Positions 19,690-29,467 of a stretch of 64,000 nucleotides of DNA are shown here, piece after piece. The position numbers and the translations under genes are program-made. Source of the stretch: an uncultured bacterium (GTDB lineage: Bacteria; Hydrothermota; Tepidihabitantia; Tepidihabitantales; DTDR01); the NCBI GenBank assembly GCA_938040315.1, contig CALHQW010000008.1, positions 1 through 64,000 on the forward strand. The letters run 5' to 3'. The notes beneath the pieces are model-generated. The model searched no databases, was not told the origin of the DNA, and saw nothing but the letters and a program-made list of their open reading frames with translations. The number at the start of each line of letters is the position of its first letter. Within the stretch, counting starts at the first letter, position 1.

Positions 19690-20202
19690 ATGAAAAACAG
19701 AGGAGTTACTTTAATTGAATTATTAGTAGTAATTTTTATTATTGGCATTTTAATAAGTTTTTTCGTTCCTCCCATTGTTTCACGGGTTACGCAGAATGCT
19801 CGGATTACAGTGGCTAAAAATCGATTATATCAATTGAAGAAGGCTATTGTTGGCGAGGTAGGAGCAAATTACATTGATTATGGTTTTAAAGGTGATGTTG
19901 GTAGATTTCCAAGACATTTAATTGAGTTAGTAACAAATCGTCCAGATACATTAAGAGAATTTAATTATCCAGGAAAAGAATCAATCCCTGCATGGAATCC
20001 TTTTACAAAAAAAGGATGGAATGGACCTTATGTTCGGGATGATCCAGACCATTCTTTTTTATATGATCCATGGGAAACTCCAATTATGTATCATCTTGGT
20101 CCGAATGGTGAAACTTTGGGGTTAAAAAGTGCTGGTCCAGATGGTGAATGGTATGATCCTCAAAGACATCAAACAAATGATGATATTATAATTTTATTTT
20201 AA
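19690..20202 (+). CDS. Type IV pilin-like prepilin
   Basis: MKNRGVTLIELLVVIFIIGIL. Confidence 0.88.
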   Translation: MKNRGVTLIELLVVIFIIGILISFFVPPIVSRVTQNARITVAKNRLYQLKKAIVGEVGANYIDYGFKGDVGRFPRHLIELVTNRPDTLREFNYPGKESIPAWNPFTKKGWNGPYVRDDPDHSFLYDPWETPIMYHLGPNGETLGLKSAGPDGEWYDPQRHQTNDDIIILF

Positions 20203-20973
20203 ATGAAGAATCGAGGAGTCACGCTTTTAGAATTATTAATCGTAATGGTAATAATTGGAATATTAGCTTCAGCAGCCGTAAAGACTTGGGATGTGACATT
20301 AGAAAGACAAAGAATTGAAGAGACGATAAAAGAATTAGACGAAATTGGAAGAGCAATTGTTGGTGATGAGCGATTAACTTATTTAGGAACAAGGGTGGAT
20401 TTTGGCTTTGTTGGTGATTGTGGAATGTTGCCTAAAGGGTTAATAGATCTTACTAATAGACCAGATTATATAGATTCTTCTTTATGGAAAGGACCTTATG
20501 TGAAACCAACCTTTGCAGAAAATCCAAGGGGATTTTTAACTGATGCTTGGGGAGATTCTTATAAATATTATCCAGAAAGTTTAATTATCAGAAGTTATGG
20601 AGGTAGTGGCGATGTGGGTTATCAAAAATGGCTCACTAAAAAATTAGCGGGTTCTTTTTCTGATCTTTTTAATAATGAGGTAAGTGGAATAGTATACGAT
20701 GCTTTTGGCAATACACCAGATTCGATAAAAACTATTAATATATTAATAACTCTTTTTTATCCTCGTGAAGGAAAATTAGTTGTTGATTCACTTCATCCGC
20801 GCAGTGGCGGTAATTTTATATATTCTGGTATTCCTATCGGTAAAAGAAAATTAGTATGTGTTTATCGAGATACACTTCAGTATGATTCTATTGAAAAGAT
20901 TGTCACTGTTTATCCTCGAATTGGAGCAAAAAATATTGAACTGAAATTTAGTCGGGTTAATTTTCAAGAATGA
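20203..20973 (+). CDS. Type IV pilin-like prepilin with C-terminal carboxypeptidase-regulatory-like beta domain
   Basis: MKNRGVTLLELLIVMVIIGILA; C-terminal VSGIVYDAFGNTP...IYSGIPIGKRKLVCVYRDT. Confidence 0.85.
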   Translation: MKNRGVTLLELLIVMVIIGILASAAVKTWDVTLERQRIEETIKELDEIGRAIVGDERLTYLGTRVDFGFVGDCGMLPKGLIDLTNRPDYIDSSLWKGPYVKPTFAENPRGFLTDAWGDSYKYYPESLIIRSYGGSGDVGYQKWLTKKLAGSFSDLFNNEVSGIVYDAFGNTPDSIKTINILITLFYPREGKLVVDSLHPRSGGNFIYSGIPIGKRKLVCVYRDTLQYDSIEKIVTVYPRIGAKNIELKFSRVNFQE

Positions 20974-22091
20974 TTATGAAAGAGAAAAAAGGGGTCACGT
21001 TGTTAGAAATGATTGTGGTGATGGTAATTATTGGTATTCTTGCTGGTATTTCATTAAGTGCAATTGATCGGGTTCGTGAGCGCTCACAAATCGATGAGAC
21101 AATGGAAGAGTTAAAAAGAATTGGCAAAGCGATTACTGGCGATCCAGAATTGATTGCTGATGGAAAAAGAATAGATTTTGGTTATGTTGGTGATATGGGG
21201 AAGTTACCAGACAGTTTGGGTGCTTTGGTAAATAATGAAGGTGGTTTATGGAAAGGTCCTTATCTAAAATTAGATTTTTTAGAAGATAAAGAGAGTTATA
21301 AAATGGATGCTTGGGGAAGATATTATCAATACACACCCGAAGATTTAGCAATTAGAAGTTTTACTAACGGTCGTTTTACCTTAACTTATAAAATTGCCGA
21401 AAACTATGATGATTTGTTTAATAATAAAATTTATGGCTATATTTATGATAGTGAAAAAAATCCTCCAGGAAATAGGGCGATTAATTTCCGAGTCCTTTGT
21501 GAATACCCGAAGGATGGAGAAATAGTATATATAGAATCGATACCTCATCAAGATGGTTTTTTTTCTTTTGGCAATATTCCAATTGGTATTCATTTAATTA
21601 AAGTTTATTCTCAAAAAGAAACATTACAAAAACATGTTACTGTTTTACCAAAATCTCAAGTTTTTGTTGAATTTAAATTTCCTGGTATTTTCCGAGGTAA
21701 TTTAGTTTATGTTGCTAATTCAGCCTCCTCTTTTCCTATTCCTCCAGATACTGCTTTTAATAATTTCTCTTTTGAGTTATTTAACCCCACAACCGAAACA
21801 ATAAAAATTAATAGTCTTAATTTACTTTCCTTGTCTACTGATACTGTGTTTTATGAATTTATTGTGATTGATAAGGATACGGTGGCTGATTTTGGCGGTG
21901 GTATTAGATTTAGAGTTAATCAAAATGTGGAATTTGATAGTATAGTGGTTTTTGTGCCTTATAGTAAAAGGATGTTTACGTTGTTAGGATTTTATGATAG
22001 TCCAAGTGGAGGTGTTCCAAAGAGTGTAAAAGATAAATTGGCAAAAATTAGAACCAGTGATGGTTCAGTGAACCAATTTTTAATTCCTTAA
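20970..22091 (+). CDS. Type IV pilin-like prepilin with C-terminal beta domains
   Basis: KKGVTLLEMIVVMVIIGILAG; C-terminal IYGYIYDSEKNPPG...FGNIPIGIHLIKVYSQ. Confidence 0.85.
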   Translation: MIMKEKKGVTLLEMIVVMVIIGILAGISLSAIDRVRERSQIDETMEELKRIGKAITGDPELIADGKRIDFGYVGDMGKLPDSLGALVNNEGGLWKGPYLKLDFLEDKESYKMDAWGRYYQYTPEDLAIRSFTNGRFTLTYKIAENYDDLFNNKIYGYIYDSEKNPPGNRAINFRVLCEYPKDGEIVYIESIPHQDGFFSFGNIPIGIHLIKVYSQKETLQKHVTVLPKSQVFVEFKFPGIFRGNLVYVANSASSFPIPPDTAFNNFSFELFNPTTETIKINSLNLLSLSTDTVFYEFIVIDKDTVADFGGGIRFRVNQNVEFDSIVVFVPYSKRMFTLLGFYDSPSGGVPKSVKDKLAKIRTSDGSVNQFLIP

Positions 22092-22104
22092 AAGGAGGTA
22101 AAAG

Positions 22105-23715
22105 GTGAAAGGAATTGATTTTAAAAAATTATTCAAAACCGAAGGGAAAGGTGCTTTATCAATTGATATTGGCTCCCAGTCAATTAAATTTGTATATATG
22201 GAAAAAGACAAAGTTTGTGCTTATGGTTTAAAAGAATTTGCGGAAATTCCTGATATTAGTGGCATTATTAGAGAATTAATTAAAGACCTGAAACCAGCAA
22301 AAGTTTATTCTTTTGTTAGCGGTCCTTCAGTAAGTTTGCGTCAGGCGCCTTTTCCTAAAATGTCAAAAAAAGAATTGAAAGATGCTATTCTTCTTCGTTT
22401 GGATAAATATTCACCTTTTACTATTGATGAAGCAATTTTAGATTATAAAACCTTAGGAATAATGACCGAAGCAGGTAAAGAGGCTAATAATGTTATGGTG
22501 GTTTCAGTAAGAAAAGATATTATTGCTGACCATATCGCTACTTTAAGAAAAGTTGGTTTAGAACCTTCAGCCATTTCGGTTATTCCTTTTGCCTTAGCAG
22601 CAGCGGTAAAGAAATTTGGAAATCTAAAAGAAGAAGAAACTGTCGCTCTTTTAGATATTGGTGCTGAATTTACTGATATAATATTTATGAGAAACAAACA
22701 ATTAGAATTTACTCGGACCGTTACTACCGCAGGAAATTCAATTACTGAAGCAATGACCGTCGCAATTATGACTGAAGAAGGAGAATTGGCTTTAAGTTTG
22801 GAAGAGGCAGAGAAGTATAAAAGAATGTACGGTATTCCTGAAGAGACAAACGAAGAGGTTTTACCTAATGGAGTAAAAGTAAAAAGATTATTAAGTTTAC
22901 AACGTCCGGCGTTAGAGAGATTTTTAGGAGAGGTAAATCGAACTTTTGATTTTTATAAAAGAGAATATAATGTTCCGGTAATAAATCGAATTCTGATTTG
23001 TGGAGGTGGTGCTGAGTTAAAAAATTTTAAAGAATTTTTAGAAGAAAATTTAAAAATTAATGTTGAATTCTTTGATCCCTTTAAAATCCATAATCTTTAT
23101 CTGCCCAATTACCCTCAGAATATTGGTCACCGGTTGGTTGCCTGTTTAGGACTTCATTATGATCCCGAAGCAGTAGACCTTTTACCTTCGGAACTTAAAA
23201 TTAAAAGATATACTGCTAAAGACTTACAAATAGTGGGTGCAATTGCGGTTGTTTTAATTCCTTTACTTATTCTAATAAACATTGGTTTGGAAGTTCAAAG
23301 AGCCTTAGAACAAAATCAAATAAAAAGACTTCAAAAAGAATTAAAGGAAGTAGAAATAATCTCTCAGGAATATACTAACTTTAAAAATAAATTTGACGAA
23401 TTAGAGGCTCAACAAAAATTATTAAAAAGCATCGTTGGTGAAAGTGAAGTGGTTACCCCATTACTAAGATTTTTCTCAAAAGAAGTGCCAAGTAATATTC
23501 AACTTAATACTCTCACGTTCACCGGACTTTCAAAAATTAATCTCAAAGGAATTGTTACTGGTAAACCAGAATATTTGGAAGTGGACCTGGCGGATTTCAT
23601 GTGGAAATTAGAAAATAGTAAGGTAGTAAAAAATGTGAATTTGATTAGTAAAACAAAAACTTATCTTATTGGAGAAGAAGTTTTGAATTTTGAATTAGAA
23701 TGTCTTTTGGAGTAA
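22105..23715 (+). CDS. PilM-PilN natural fusion protein
   Basis: N-terminal actin-like PilM (SIDIGSQSIKFVYME; LLDIGAEFTDIIFM; ICGGGAELKNF), then VDLLPSELKIKR plus TM helix and PilN-like periplasmic region. Confidence 0.85.
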   Translation: MKGIDFKKLFKTEGKGALSIDIGSQSIKFVYMEKDKVCAYGLKEFAEIPDISGIIRELIKDLKPAKVYSFVSGPSVSLRQAPFPKMSKKELKDAILLRLDKYSPFTIDEAILDYKTLGIMTEAGKEANNVMVVSVRKDIIADHIATLRKVGLEPSAISVIPFALAAAVKKFGNLKEEETVALLDIGAEFTDIIFMRNKQLEFTRTVTTAGNSITEAMTVAIMTEEGELALSLEEAEKYKRMYGIPEETNEEVLPNGVKVKRLLSLQRPALERFLGEVNRTFDFYKREYNVPVINRILICGGGAELKNFKEFLEENLKINVEFFDPFKIHNLYLPNYPQNIGHRLVACLGLHYDPEAVDLLPSELKIKRYTAKDLQIVGAIAVVLIPLLILINIGLEVQRALEQNQIKRLQKELKEVEIISQEYTNFKNKFDELEAQQKLLKSIVGESEVVTPLLRFFSKEVPSNIQLNTLTFTGLSKINLKGIVTGKPEYLEVDLADFMWKLENSKVVKNVNLISKTKTYLIGEEVLNFELECLLE

Positions 23716-23724
23716 GGAGGTGAG

Positions 23725-24297
23725 ATGAATATTTTACAAAGGAAATGGTTATTTGGTGGATTAATTGTTCTTTTGGTAATCGTTATCATTTTTGTCCTTT
23801 TCCTTTATCAACCAAAAATAGCAGGTCGAACAAAATTAAAGGCCGAAGCCAAGGCGTTGAAAAGCAGAATTGAAGAATTAAGAAAATTAGCAAAGGAGAC
23901 AGAGATTTTGAAATTAAAAATTGCTAAATTAGAAGAAGAGAATAGAGAATTTGTTGCCCGCATTGCGCCCCGCAGTGAAATTTTAAATTTGGCTAAACAA
24001 TTATCAGAAGAGGCTAAAAAATATAATATAAGATTTATTAGTATCCGTCCACCAGGTTTAGATACCCTTTTAACTCAAGAAACAAAAGAGACTCCTTTAA
24101 GACCAATTCCTTTTGAAATCACTTTGCAAGGAAGATATTTAGATATTGGAAAATTTATTGCCGATTTAAGAAAATTTCCTTATTTTATTAAAGTTTACGA
24201 ACTGGAATTTATTGGCAAAGATGAAATTAAACCATTAATTGAAGCAAGGATTTTGGTTAATATATTTGCTTCCAGTCTGGTAGGAAAAATTTTGTAG
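23725..24297 (+). CDS. pilO: PilO-like type IV pilus inner-membrane protein
   Basis: TM + coiled coil + PIPFEITLQGRYLDIGKFIADLRKFPYFIKV. Confidence 0.8.
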   Translation: MNILQRKWLFGGLIVLLVIVIIFVLFLYQPKIAGRTKLKAEAKALKSRIEELRKLAKETEILKLKIAKLEEENREFVARIAPRSEILNLAKQLSEEAKKYNIRFISIRPPGLDTLLTQETKETPLRPIPFEITLQGRYLDIGKFIADLRKFPYFIKVYELEFIGKDEIKPLIEARILVNIFASSLVGKIL

Positions 24298-24306
24298 GAG
24301 GTTTTT

Positions 24307-24840
24307 ATGAGGAAAATAATAGGTATTTTGATTTTGGTCTTCCTTTTGATTTTTGTTGGCTCTCGAGTTCTTAAGAAAAAACCAGTTCAACGAGCAGTTA
24401 GGAAGACTCAAGAAGTTGCTGAAGGAAGTAGGCGAGCAAGAAAGGCAGGAAAGAAAGTGGGTGGTTTAGAAAGAAGGGAAAAGAAAAGTAAAGAAGAAAG
24501 AAAAAGGGAAAGGGAATTAAGGAAATTAGAAAAAAAACGACTAAAAGAAGAAAGGAAAAGGCAACGACAATTGGAAAAATTAAGAAGACAAAAAAAGAAA
24601 AAGTCAAGAAAAAAGAAGGTTGGGATGTATATTTTGCAGGCAATTGTGATGGTGGAAAATACTCCTTATGCTTTAATTGATGGCAAACAATATAAAGTGG
24701 GCGACGAAATAATGGGGAGAAGAATTGTAAAAATTGAATCTGACAAAATTACTCTTGACTACTTTGGTGAAATTACTACGGTTCGGGTTGGCGAAGGTTG
24801 TGTTCCTTTGGGAACGTTAAAAACTACTAAGAGAAAATAA
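24307..24840 (+). CDS. PilP-like protein with TM helix and Lys/Arg/Glu-rich linker
   Basis: TM N-terminus; KSKEERKRERELRKLEKKRLKEERKRQRQLEKLRRQKKKK linker; C-terminal AIVMVENTPYALIDGKQYKVGDEIMGRRIVKIESDKI. Confidence 0.65.
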   Translation: MRKIIGILILVFLLIFVGSRVLKKKPVQRAVRKTQEVAEGSRRARKAGKKVGGLERREKKSKEERKRERELRKLEKKRLKEERKRQRQLEKLRRQKKKKSRKKKVGMYILQAIVMVENTPYALIDGKQYKVGDEIMGRRIVKIESDKITLDYFGEITTVRVGEGCVPLGTLKTTKRK

Positions 24841-24841
24841 G

Positions 24842-24869
24842 TTGACATTTTTGTTTTTTTTATTAATAT
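24842..24869 (+). promoter_or_regulatory. Promoter TTGACA-N16-TAATAT, 7 nt before ATG 24877 (leaderless candidate)
   Basis: -35 24842-24847, -10 24864-24869. Confidence 0.55.
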
Positions 24870-24876
24870 AAATAAT

Positions 24877-25404
24877 ATGCGGCAAAGATTAATTGTATTA
24901 ATTGGAATTTTAATAGTAGTTTTAGTCCTTTTTACTATCTTAAGACCGAAACCTAAATCAAAAGCGGCAACCATAGCAAGAGAAATTAAACCCAAAGTAA
25001 AACAGGAGACTTTAGCCCCATTACCTAGTAGGGAGATAAAAGAAGAGATAAAAAAAGAATCAATAGTTTCTTTGCCGGTTAAAAAGGAAACTTTAACTAT
25101 TGCTAAGCCATTAGCAAAAAAAGAGACTTTGGGATTGAAACCAATTACTACCCAAGAAGTAATGGAAGATACCGAAAAGTGGGGCGAAGATCCTTTTGTA
25201 AGAGATTTTTCTTATCTTGCCGAAATGAAATCGTTAGTTGTTTCAGCAATTACTATAAGCGAAAATGAAGCCTACGCAATAATTAACAATCAGATAGTCC
25301 ATGTTGGCGATGTGGTGGATGGAAAGAAAGTGGTTGCCATCGAGAAAGATCGAGTAGTTGTAGAAAAGGGTGGAAAAAGATTTACGATTTTTTTAGGTGA
25401 ATAA
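24877..25404 (+). CDS. PilP-like protein
   Basis: TM N-terminus; C-terminal AITISENEAYAIINNQIVHVGDVVDGKKVVAIEKDRVVV. Confidence 0.7.
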   Translation: MRQRLIVLIGILIVVLVLFTILRPKPKSKAATIAREIKPKVKQETLAPLPSREIKEEIKKESIVSLPVKKETLTIAKPLAKKETLGLKPITTQEVMEDTEKWGEDPFVRDFSYLAEMKSLVVSAITISENEAYAIINNQIVHVGDVVDGKKVVAIEKDRVVVEKGGKRFTIFLGE

Positions 25405-25433
25405 TTTTAATAAATAAAAGGGGAGGAAATATT

Positions 25434-26987
25434 ATGAGAAAATATATTTTTATATTAATAATTTTAATAACCTTTTCTTTTTCGCAAGATAACTTTTTAA
25501 GAAATCTTTATTACGAGGAACTTTTGGAAAAAGTGAGAATCACTTTAAGTTGCGATACTTTTTGCAAATTTCAGACTTTCCTTAATTTATCTCCGCCAGC
25601 GATTAATGTTACTTTATTTGGTGTAAAATCTTTGGTAAAAGAGACGATAGAAGTAGCAAAATTTGGTATAAAAAATTTTATAATAAAAGAAGATGAAGAA
25701 GGGACAAGAATAAATATAAATTTAGAAGCTCCTTATACCTATAATGCTTTTCGACAAAATAGTTTAATAATTTTGGAATTAAGTAAAGAAACCGTCTCGC
25801 CACCTACTGAAAAGAAAATGGTAGAAAGAACAGTTTCCTTAGATGTGAAGGATGCTGATATTATTGATGTATTAAGAATGCTTTCACGCTTAGGAAATAT
25901 TAATATAATTACTTCGCCAGAAGTAAAAGGAACGGTGACAATGCGTTTTGATAATGTGCCTTTTTCCGTAGCCTTTTCGGCTATTTTACGGGCAGTTGAA
26001 TGTAACGCAGTTGAAATTAGTGAAGGTGTGATTATGGTAAAACCTTTTAAAAAAGATGTGGAAGGTGAACTTCGTACTCGAGTTTATAATTTAAATTATG
26101 CCGAAGCCAGTGATATTAAAAAAGTAATAGATAAATTTCTTTCTTCCAAAGGAAGAGTGGAAGCAGTGGAAAAGAAAGTTGGTGAAGGTGGAGGAAGTAA
26201 AAGAACTTCTTATTTAATTATCACCGATGTCCCGGAAAAATTGGCAGAGATTGAAAGATTGATTAGTGAGATTGATCAGCCAGCACCCCAAATTTCTATT
26301 GAGGCTAAATTTATTGAAACAACAATATCTTCAGATAAAATTTATGGAATTGACTGGTCAATAAGAACATCAGCCACTGCTACTGTTCCTGATATCGGAG
26401 AAGAAATAGCAATACCAATAATGTTTAAGCATTTAATAGTTGGTAAACTTTCTTTTGCTCAAATGTCTGCTGCTTTGGAATTATTACAATCAGAAGGTAA
26501 AGCCAAGTTACTTGCTAATCCCCATACCTTAACAATGGATAATCAAAAAGCAACAGTAGAAATGGTTACGAAAGTTCCTTTGTTAGAAGTTAGAGTTGAC
26601 CCAGAAACTCGGGAAAGAGTATATAGTTGGCGGGAGAGGTCAATAGGTATCGTCTTAACTGTATCACCTCATTTAACAAAAGATGGAACAATTACAATGG
26701 AGATAGAACCAAAAGTTGAGGCGATTATTGGTTGGCGAACTGCCGGTGAGCAAGAAGTGCCGATAATTGCTACTCGGGAAGGAAAAACACAAGTGGCAGC
26801 AAAAGATGGTGAAGTTATAGTAATTGGTGGTTTAAAACGAGAACAAGAAACCAAAGCAGAGACAAAAGTTCCCATCTTAGGTTCCCTACCGATTTTAGGG
26901 AAATTATTTACTCGAACATCAACAAAAAAAGAAGAAAGCGAACTGCTTATTTTTATAATTCCCCGAGTTATAGAAAGTCAAGGATAA
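25434..26987 (+). CDS. pilQ: Type IV pilus secretin PilQ
   Basis: Signal peptide, secretin/TonB-short N domain (VKDADIIDVLRMLSRLGNINII), secretin domain VIVIGGLKREQETKAETKVPILGSLPILGKLF. Confidence 0.93.
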   Translation: MRKYIFILIILITFSFSQDNFLRNLYYEELLEKVRITLSCDTFCKFQTFLNLSPPAINVTLFGVKSLVKETIEVAKFGIKNFIIKEDEEGTRININLEAPYTYNAFRQNSLIILELSKETVSPPTEKKMVERTVSLDVKDADIIDVLRMLSRLGNINIITSPEVKGTVTMRFDNVPFSVAFSAILRAVECNAVEISEGVIMVKPFKKDVEGELRTRVYNLNYAEASDIKKVIDKFLSSKGRVEAVEKKVGEGGGSKRTSYLIITDVPEKLAEIERLISEIDQPAPQISIEAKFIETTISSDKIYGIDWSIRTSATATVPDIGEEIAIPIMFKHLIVGKLSFAQMSAALELLQSEGKAKLLANPHTLTMDNQKATVEMVTKVPLLEVRVDPETRERVYSWRERSIGIVLTVSPHLTKDGTITMEIEPKVEAIIGWRTAGEQEVPIIATREGKTQVAAKDGEVIVIGGLKREQETKAETKVPILGSLPILGKLFTRTSTKKEESELLIFIIPRVIESQG

Positions 26988-27021
26988 AAATAATTCGCTT
27001 TAATAATTTAATTTGATATAA

Positions 27022-28146
27022 ATGGAAGAAAAGGAAGAGAAATTCGTTAAAAAAATTGATGAATTATTGAAATATGCGGCGGCTTATGGTGCTTCGGATT
27101 TACACATCACTGCTAATAATCCACCAATAATCAGAGTAAATGGCGAATTAAAAAAAATTCCCGGACCTCCTTTAAAAAAGGAAGATACTAAAGAAATAAT
27201 TTATTCAATTTTAAATAAAGAACAGATTGAGGCCTTAGAAAGAAAAAGAGAGATAGATTTTTCTTATACTTGGGGTGAAGCAACCGAAGGAATGAGATTA
27301 GAATATGTAAGCAAAGACCGAATCCGAGCACGAGTAAATGTCTTTTTAGATATGAACGGAATTGGTGCTGCCTTCCGGATTATTCCCGCAAGGATTAGAA
27401 CCTTAGAAGAATTACCGGCTCCACCAATCGTAGCAGAATTGGTAAGAAAAAAAAGAGGGTTAATTTTGGTTACCGGTCCTACCGGTTGTGGCAAATCAAC
27501 TACTTTAGCAAGTATGATTGATTTACTTGATAGAGAAAAGGCTTTAAGAATAATTACCATTGAGGATCCGATAGAATATGTTTTTAAAGGAAGGAATTGT
27601 TTAATAAGTCAACGAGAAATCGGAGTTCATTCTCGTAGTTTTTCTTCGGCTCTTCGGGCCTGTTTGCGGGAGGATCCCGATGTAATATTAGTTGGTGAGA
27701 TGCGCGATTTAGAAACTATCTCTTTGGCTCTCACTGCTGCCGAAACGGGTCATTTAGTCCTTTCTACCCTTCATACTAATAATGTCGCCGAAACCGTTGA
27801 TCGAGTAATCGATGTTTTTCCGGCTGAACAACAAAATTTTATTAGGCATATTTTTGCTAATGTGATTCTTGGTATTATTTCGCAAATTTTGGTTCCAAGA
27901 AAAGAAGGTGGTCGGGCAGCAGCGATGGAAATTCTTGTTGGCAGTCCAGCAATAAAAAATCTTATTAGAGAAAATAAATCTTATCAAATTCCTTCACTAG
28001 TTCAAACGGGCAATGAACTGGGAATGCAAACCTTAGACCAATCTTTAATTAAACTCTATCAACAAGGAATAATTACTCGGGAGACTTTATTGGAATACTG
28101 TATCGATGAAAAATTTGTTAGGAGCGTTTTGAGTGGAACTTTTTAA
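27022..28146 (+). CDS. pilT: Twitching motility ATPase PilT
   Basis: GLILVTGPTGCGKSTTLASMID, EDPIEYVF, AETGHLVLSTLHTNNVAET. Confidence 0.93.
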   Translation: MEEKEEKFVKKIDELLKYAAAYGASDLHITANNPPIIRVNGELKKIPGPPLKKEDTKEIIYSILNKEQIEALERKREIDFSYTWGEATEGMRLEYVSKDRIRARVNVFLDMNGIGAAFRIIPARIRTLEELPAPPIVAELVRKKRGLILVTGPTGCGKSTTLASMIDLLDREKALRIITIEDPIEYVFKGRNCLISQREIGVHSRSFSSALRACLREDPDVILVGEMRDLETISLALTAAETGHLVLSTLHTNNVAETVDRVIDVFPAEQQNFIRHIFANVILGIISQILVPRKEGGRAAAMEILVGSPAIKNLIRENKSYQIPSLVQTGNELGMQTLDQSLIKLYQQGIITRETLLEYCIDEKFVRSVLSGTF

Positions 28147-28897
28147 TAGAATTTTTACTTTTATTATTGGTTTAGTTTTCGGTAGTTTTTATAATGTCTT
28201 AATTTATCGCACGCCCCGAAAAATTTCCATTATTAAACCAAGTTCCTTTTGCCCCCATTGTCAAAGAAAGATTAAATTCTATGATAATATTCCTTTAATA
28301 AGTTTTCTTATTTTAGGTGGTCGATGCCGTTTTTGTAAAAAACCAATCTCTCTTCGTTATCCAATTGTTGAATTGTTAACAGGCTTTATTTTTCTATTTA
28401 GTTATGAAAAATTTAATTTCTCTTTAAAAACAATTTTTTTAATATTTTTATTAAGTGCCTTATTAATAATCTTTTTTATTGACTGGGAATTTCAAATAAT
28501 ACCTGATTGGTTAAATTATCCGGGTATATTATTAGGTTTTTTATTTAACATTGAGAGATTTCCTTTATTTTCTTTCTACGGAATTATTGCTGGGATGGGC
28601 TCTTTATTAATTTTAAAGTTAATATGGTTATTATTAAGAAAGAAAGAAGCAATTGGTGGCGGTGATATAAAAATGGCAGGATTTTTAGGTAGTTATTTAG
28701 GTTATAAAAAGGTTCTCTTTATTATATTTTTAGGAGCTCTTTTAGGATTAATTATCTTTTTAATCTTAGTAGCAATCAGAAAAAGAAATATAAAAGATTA
28801 TGTACCTTTTGGTAGTTTTTTAGCAATTAGTGGAGTTATCAACCTTTTCTTTGGAGAGTATCTTTTCTACTGGTATCTCAATCTTTTTAAAAGATAA
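28133..28897 (+). CDS. pilD: Prepilin peptidase
   Basis: CPHCQRKIKFYDNIPLISFLILGGRCRFCKKPIS; IDWEFQIIPDWLN; GGGDIKMAGFLGSYLG. Confidence 0.93.
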   Translation: MELFNRIFTFIIGLVFGSFYNVLIYRTPRKISIIKPSSFCPHCQRKIKFYDNIPLISFLILGGRCRFCKKPISLRYPIVELLTGFIFLFSYEKFNFSLKTIFLIFLLSALLIIFFIDWEFQIIPDWLNYPGILLGFLFNIERFPLFSFYGIIAGMGSLLILKLIWLLLRKKEAIGGGDIKMAGFLGSYLGYKKVLFIIFLGALLGLIIFLILVAIRKRNIKDYVPFGSFLAISGVINLFFGEYLFYWYLNLFKR

Positions 28898-29315
28898 TCC
28901 TTTTCTTTTCTAATTTAAACTTACCTTCAATTTCCCTATACTCTATGAAAGAATCAATTTTAATATTTTTGCAAAGTTGGCGAACTTTAAATTCATATCC
29001 TTGGGGATAAAAAAGGGCAAAATGGGAAGAAAGATGACAAAAGTTTTTCCATTCTTCGGCTTCTATTTCGTTTAAAGTAGATTTAGTTTCCACTTCGGCA
29101 ATCATAATTACCTTTTCATTCCTCAAATCAATTACTAATATATCAGGATAATAATAGTTACCATTTATACTATATACCCCTCGATGCTTCTCTGGATGAT
29201 TGGTGTAAGTTTTTAAATAAGGATATTTTTCATTAGGATAACGATAAACAGTCTGTTTTAAACTAATAATTAATTTATCATGAATTACTATTTCCTCGTA
29301 AGGCCTCTCAATCAT
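28887..29315 (-). CDS. Hypothetical protein, possible PD-(D/E)XK nuclease-like fold
   Basis: YYPDILVIDLRNEKVIMIAEVETKSTL resembles PD-xn-ExK; overlaps pilD 3' end by 11 nt, convergent. Confidence 0.5.
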   Translation of the reverse strand: MIERPYEEIVIHDKLIISLKQTVYRYPNEKYPYLKTYTNHPEKHRGVYSINGNYYYPDILVIDLRNEKVIMIAEVETKSTLNEIEAEEWKNFCHLSSHFALFYPQGYEFKVRQLCKNIKIDSFIEYREIEGKFKLEKKRIIF

Positions 29316-29467
29316 CTACTAAAATATGATGTAAAAAAATTTTTTTGTCAATAATTAAGATTTATAAACTATTCTCCATACAAAAGAGGAAAGATAAAAA
29401 TAGTTGAGATATAAAAGAAACGGAGATCTTTTATAAGTTATTGATTTTAAGGTACTTACATAATTTT

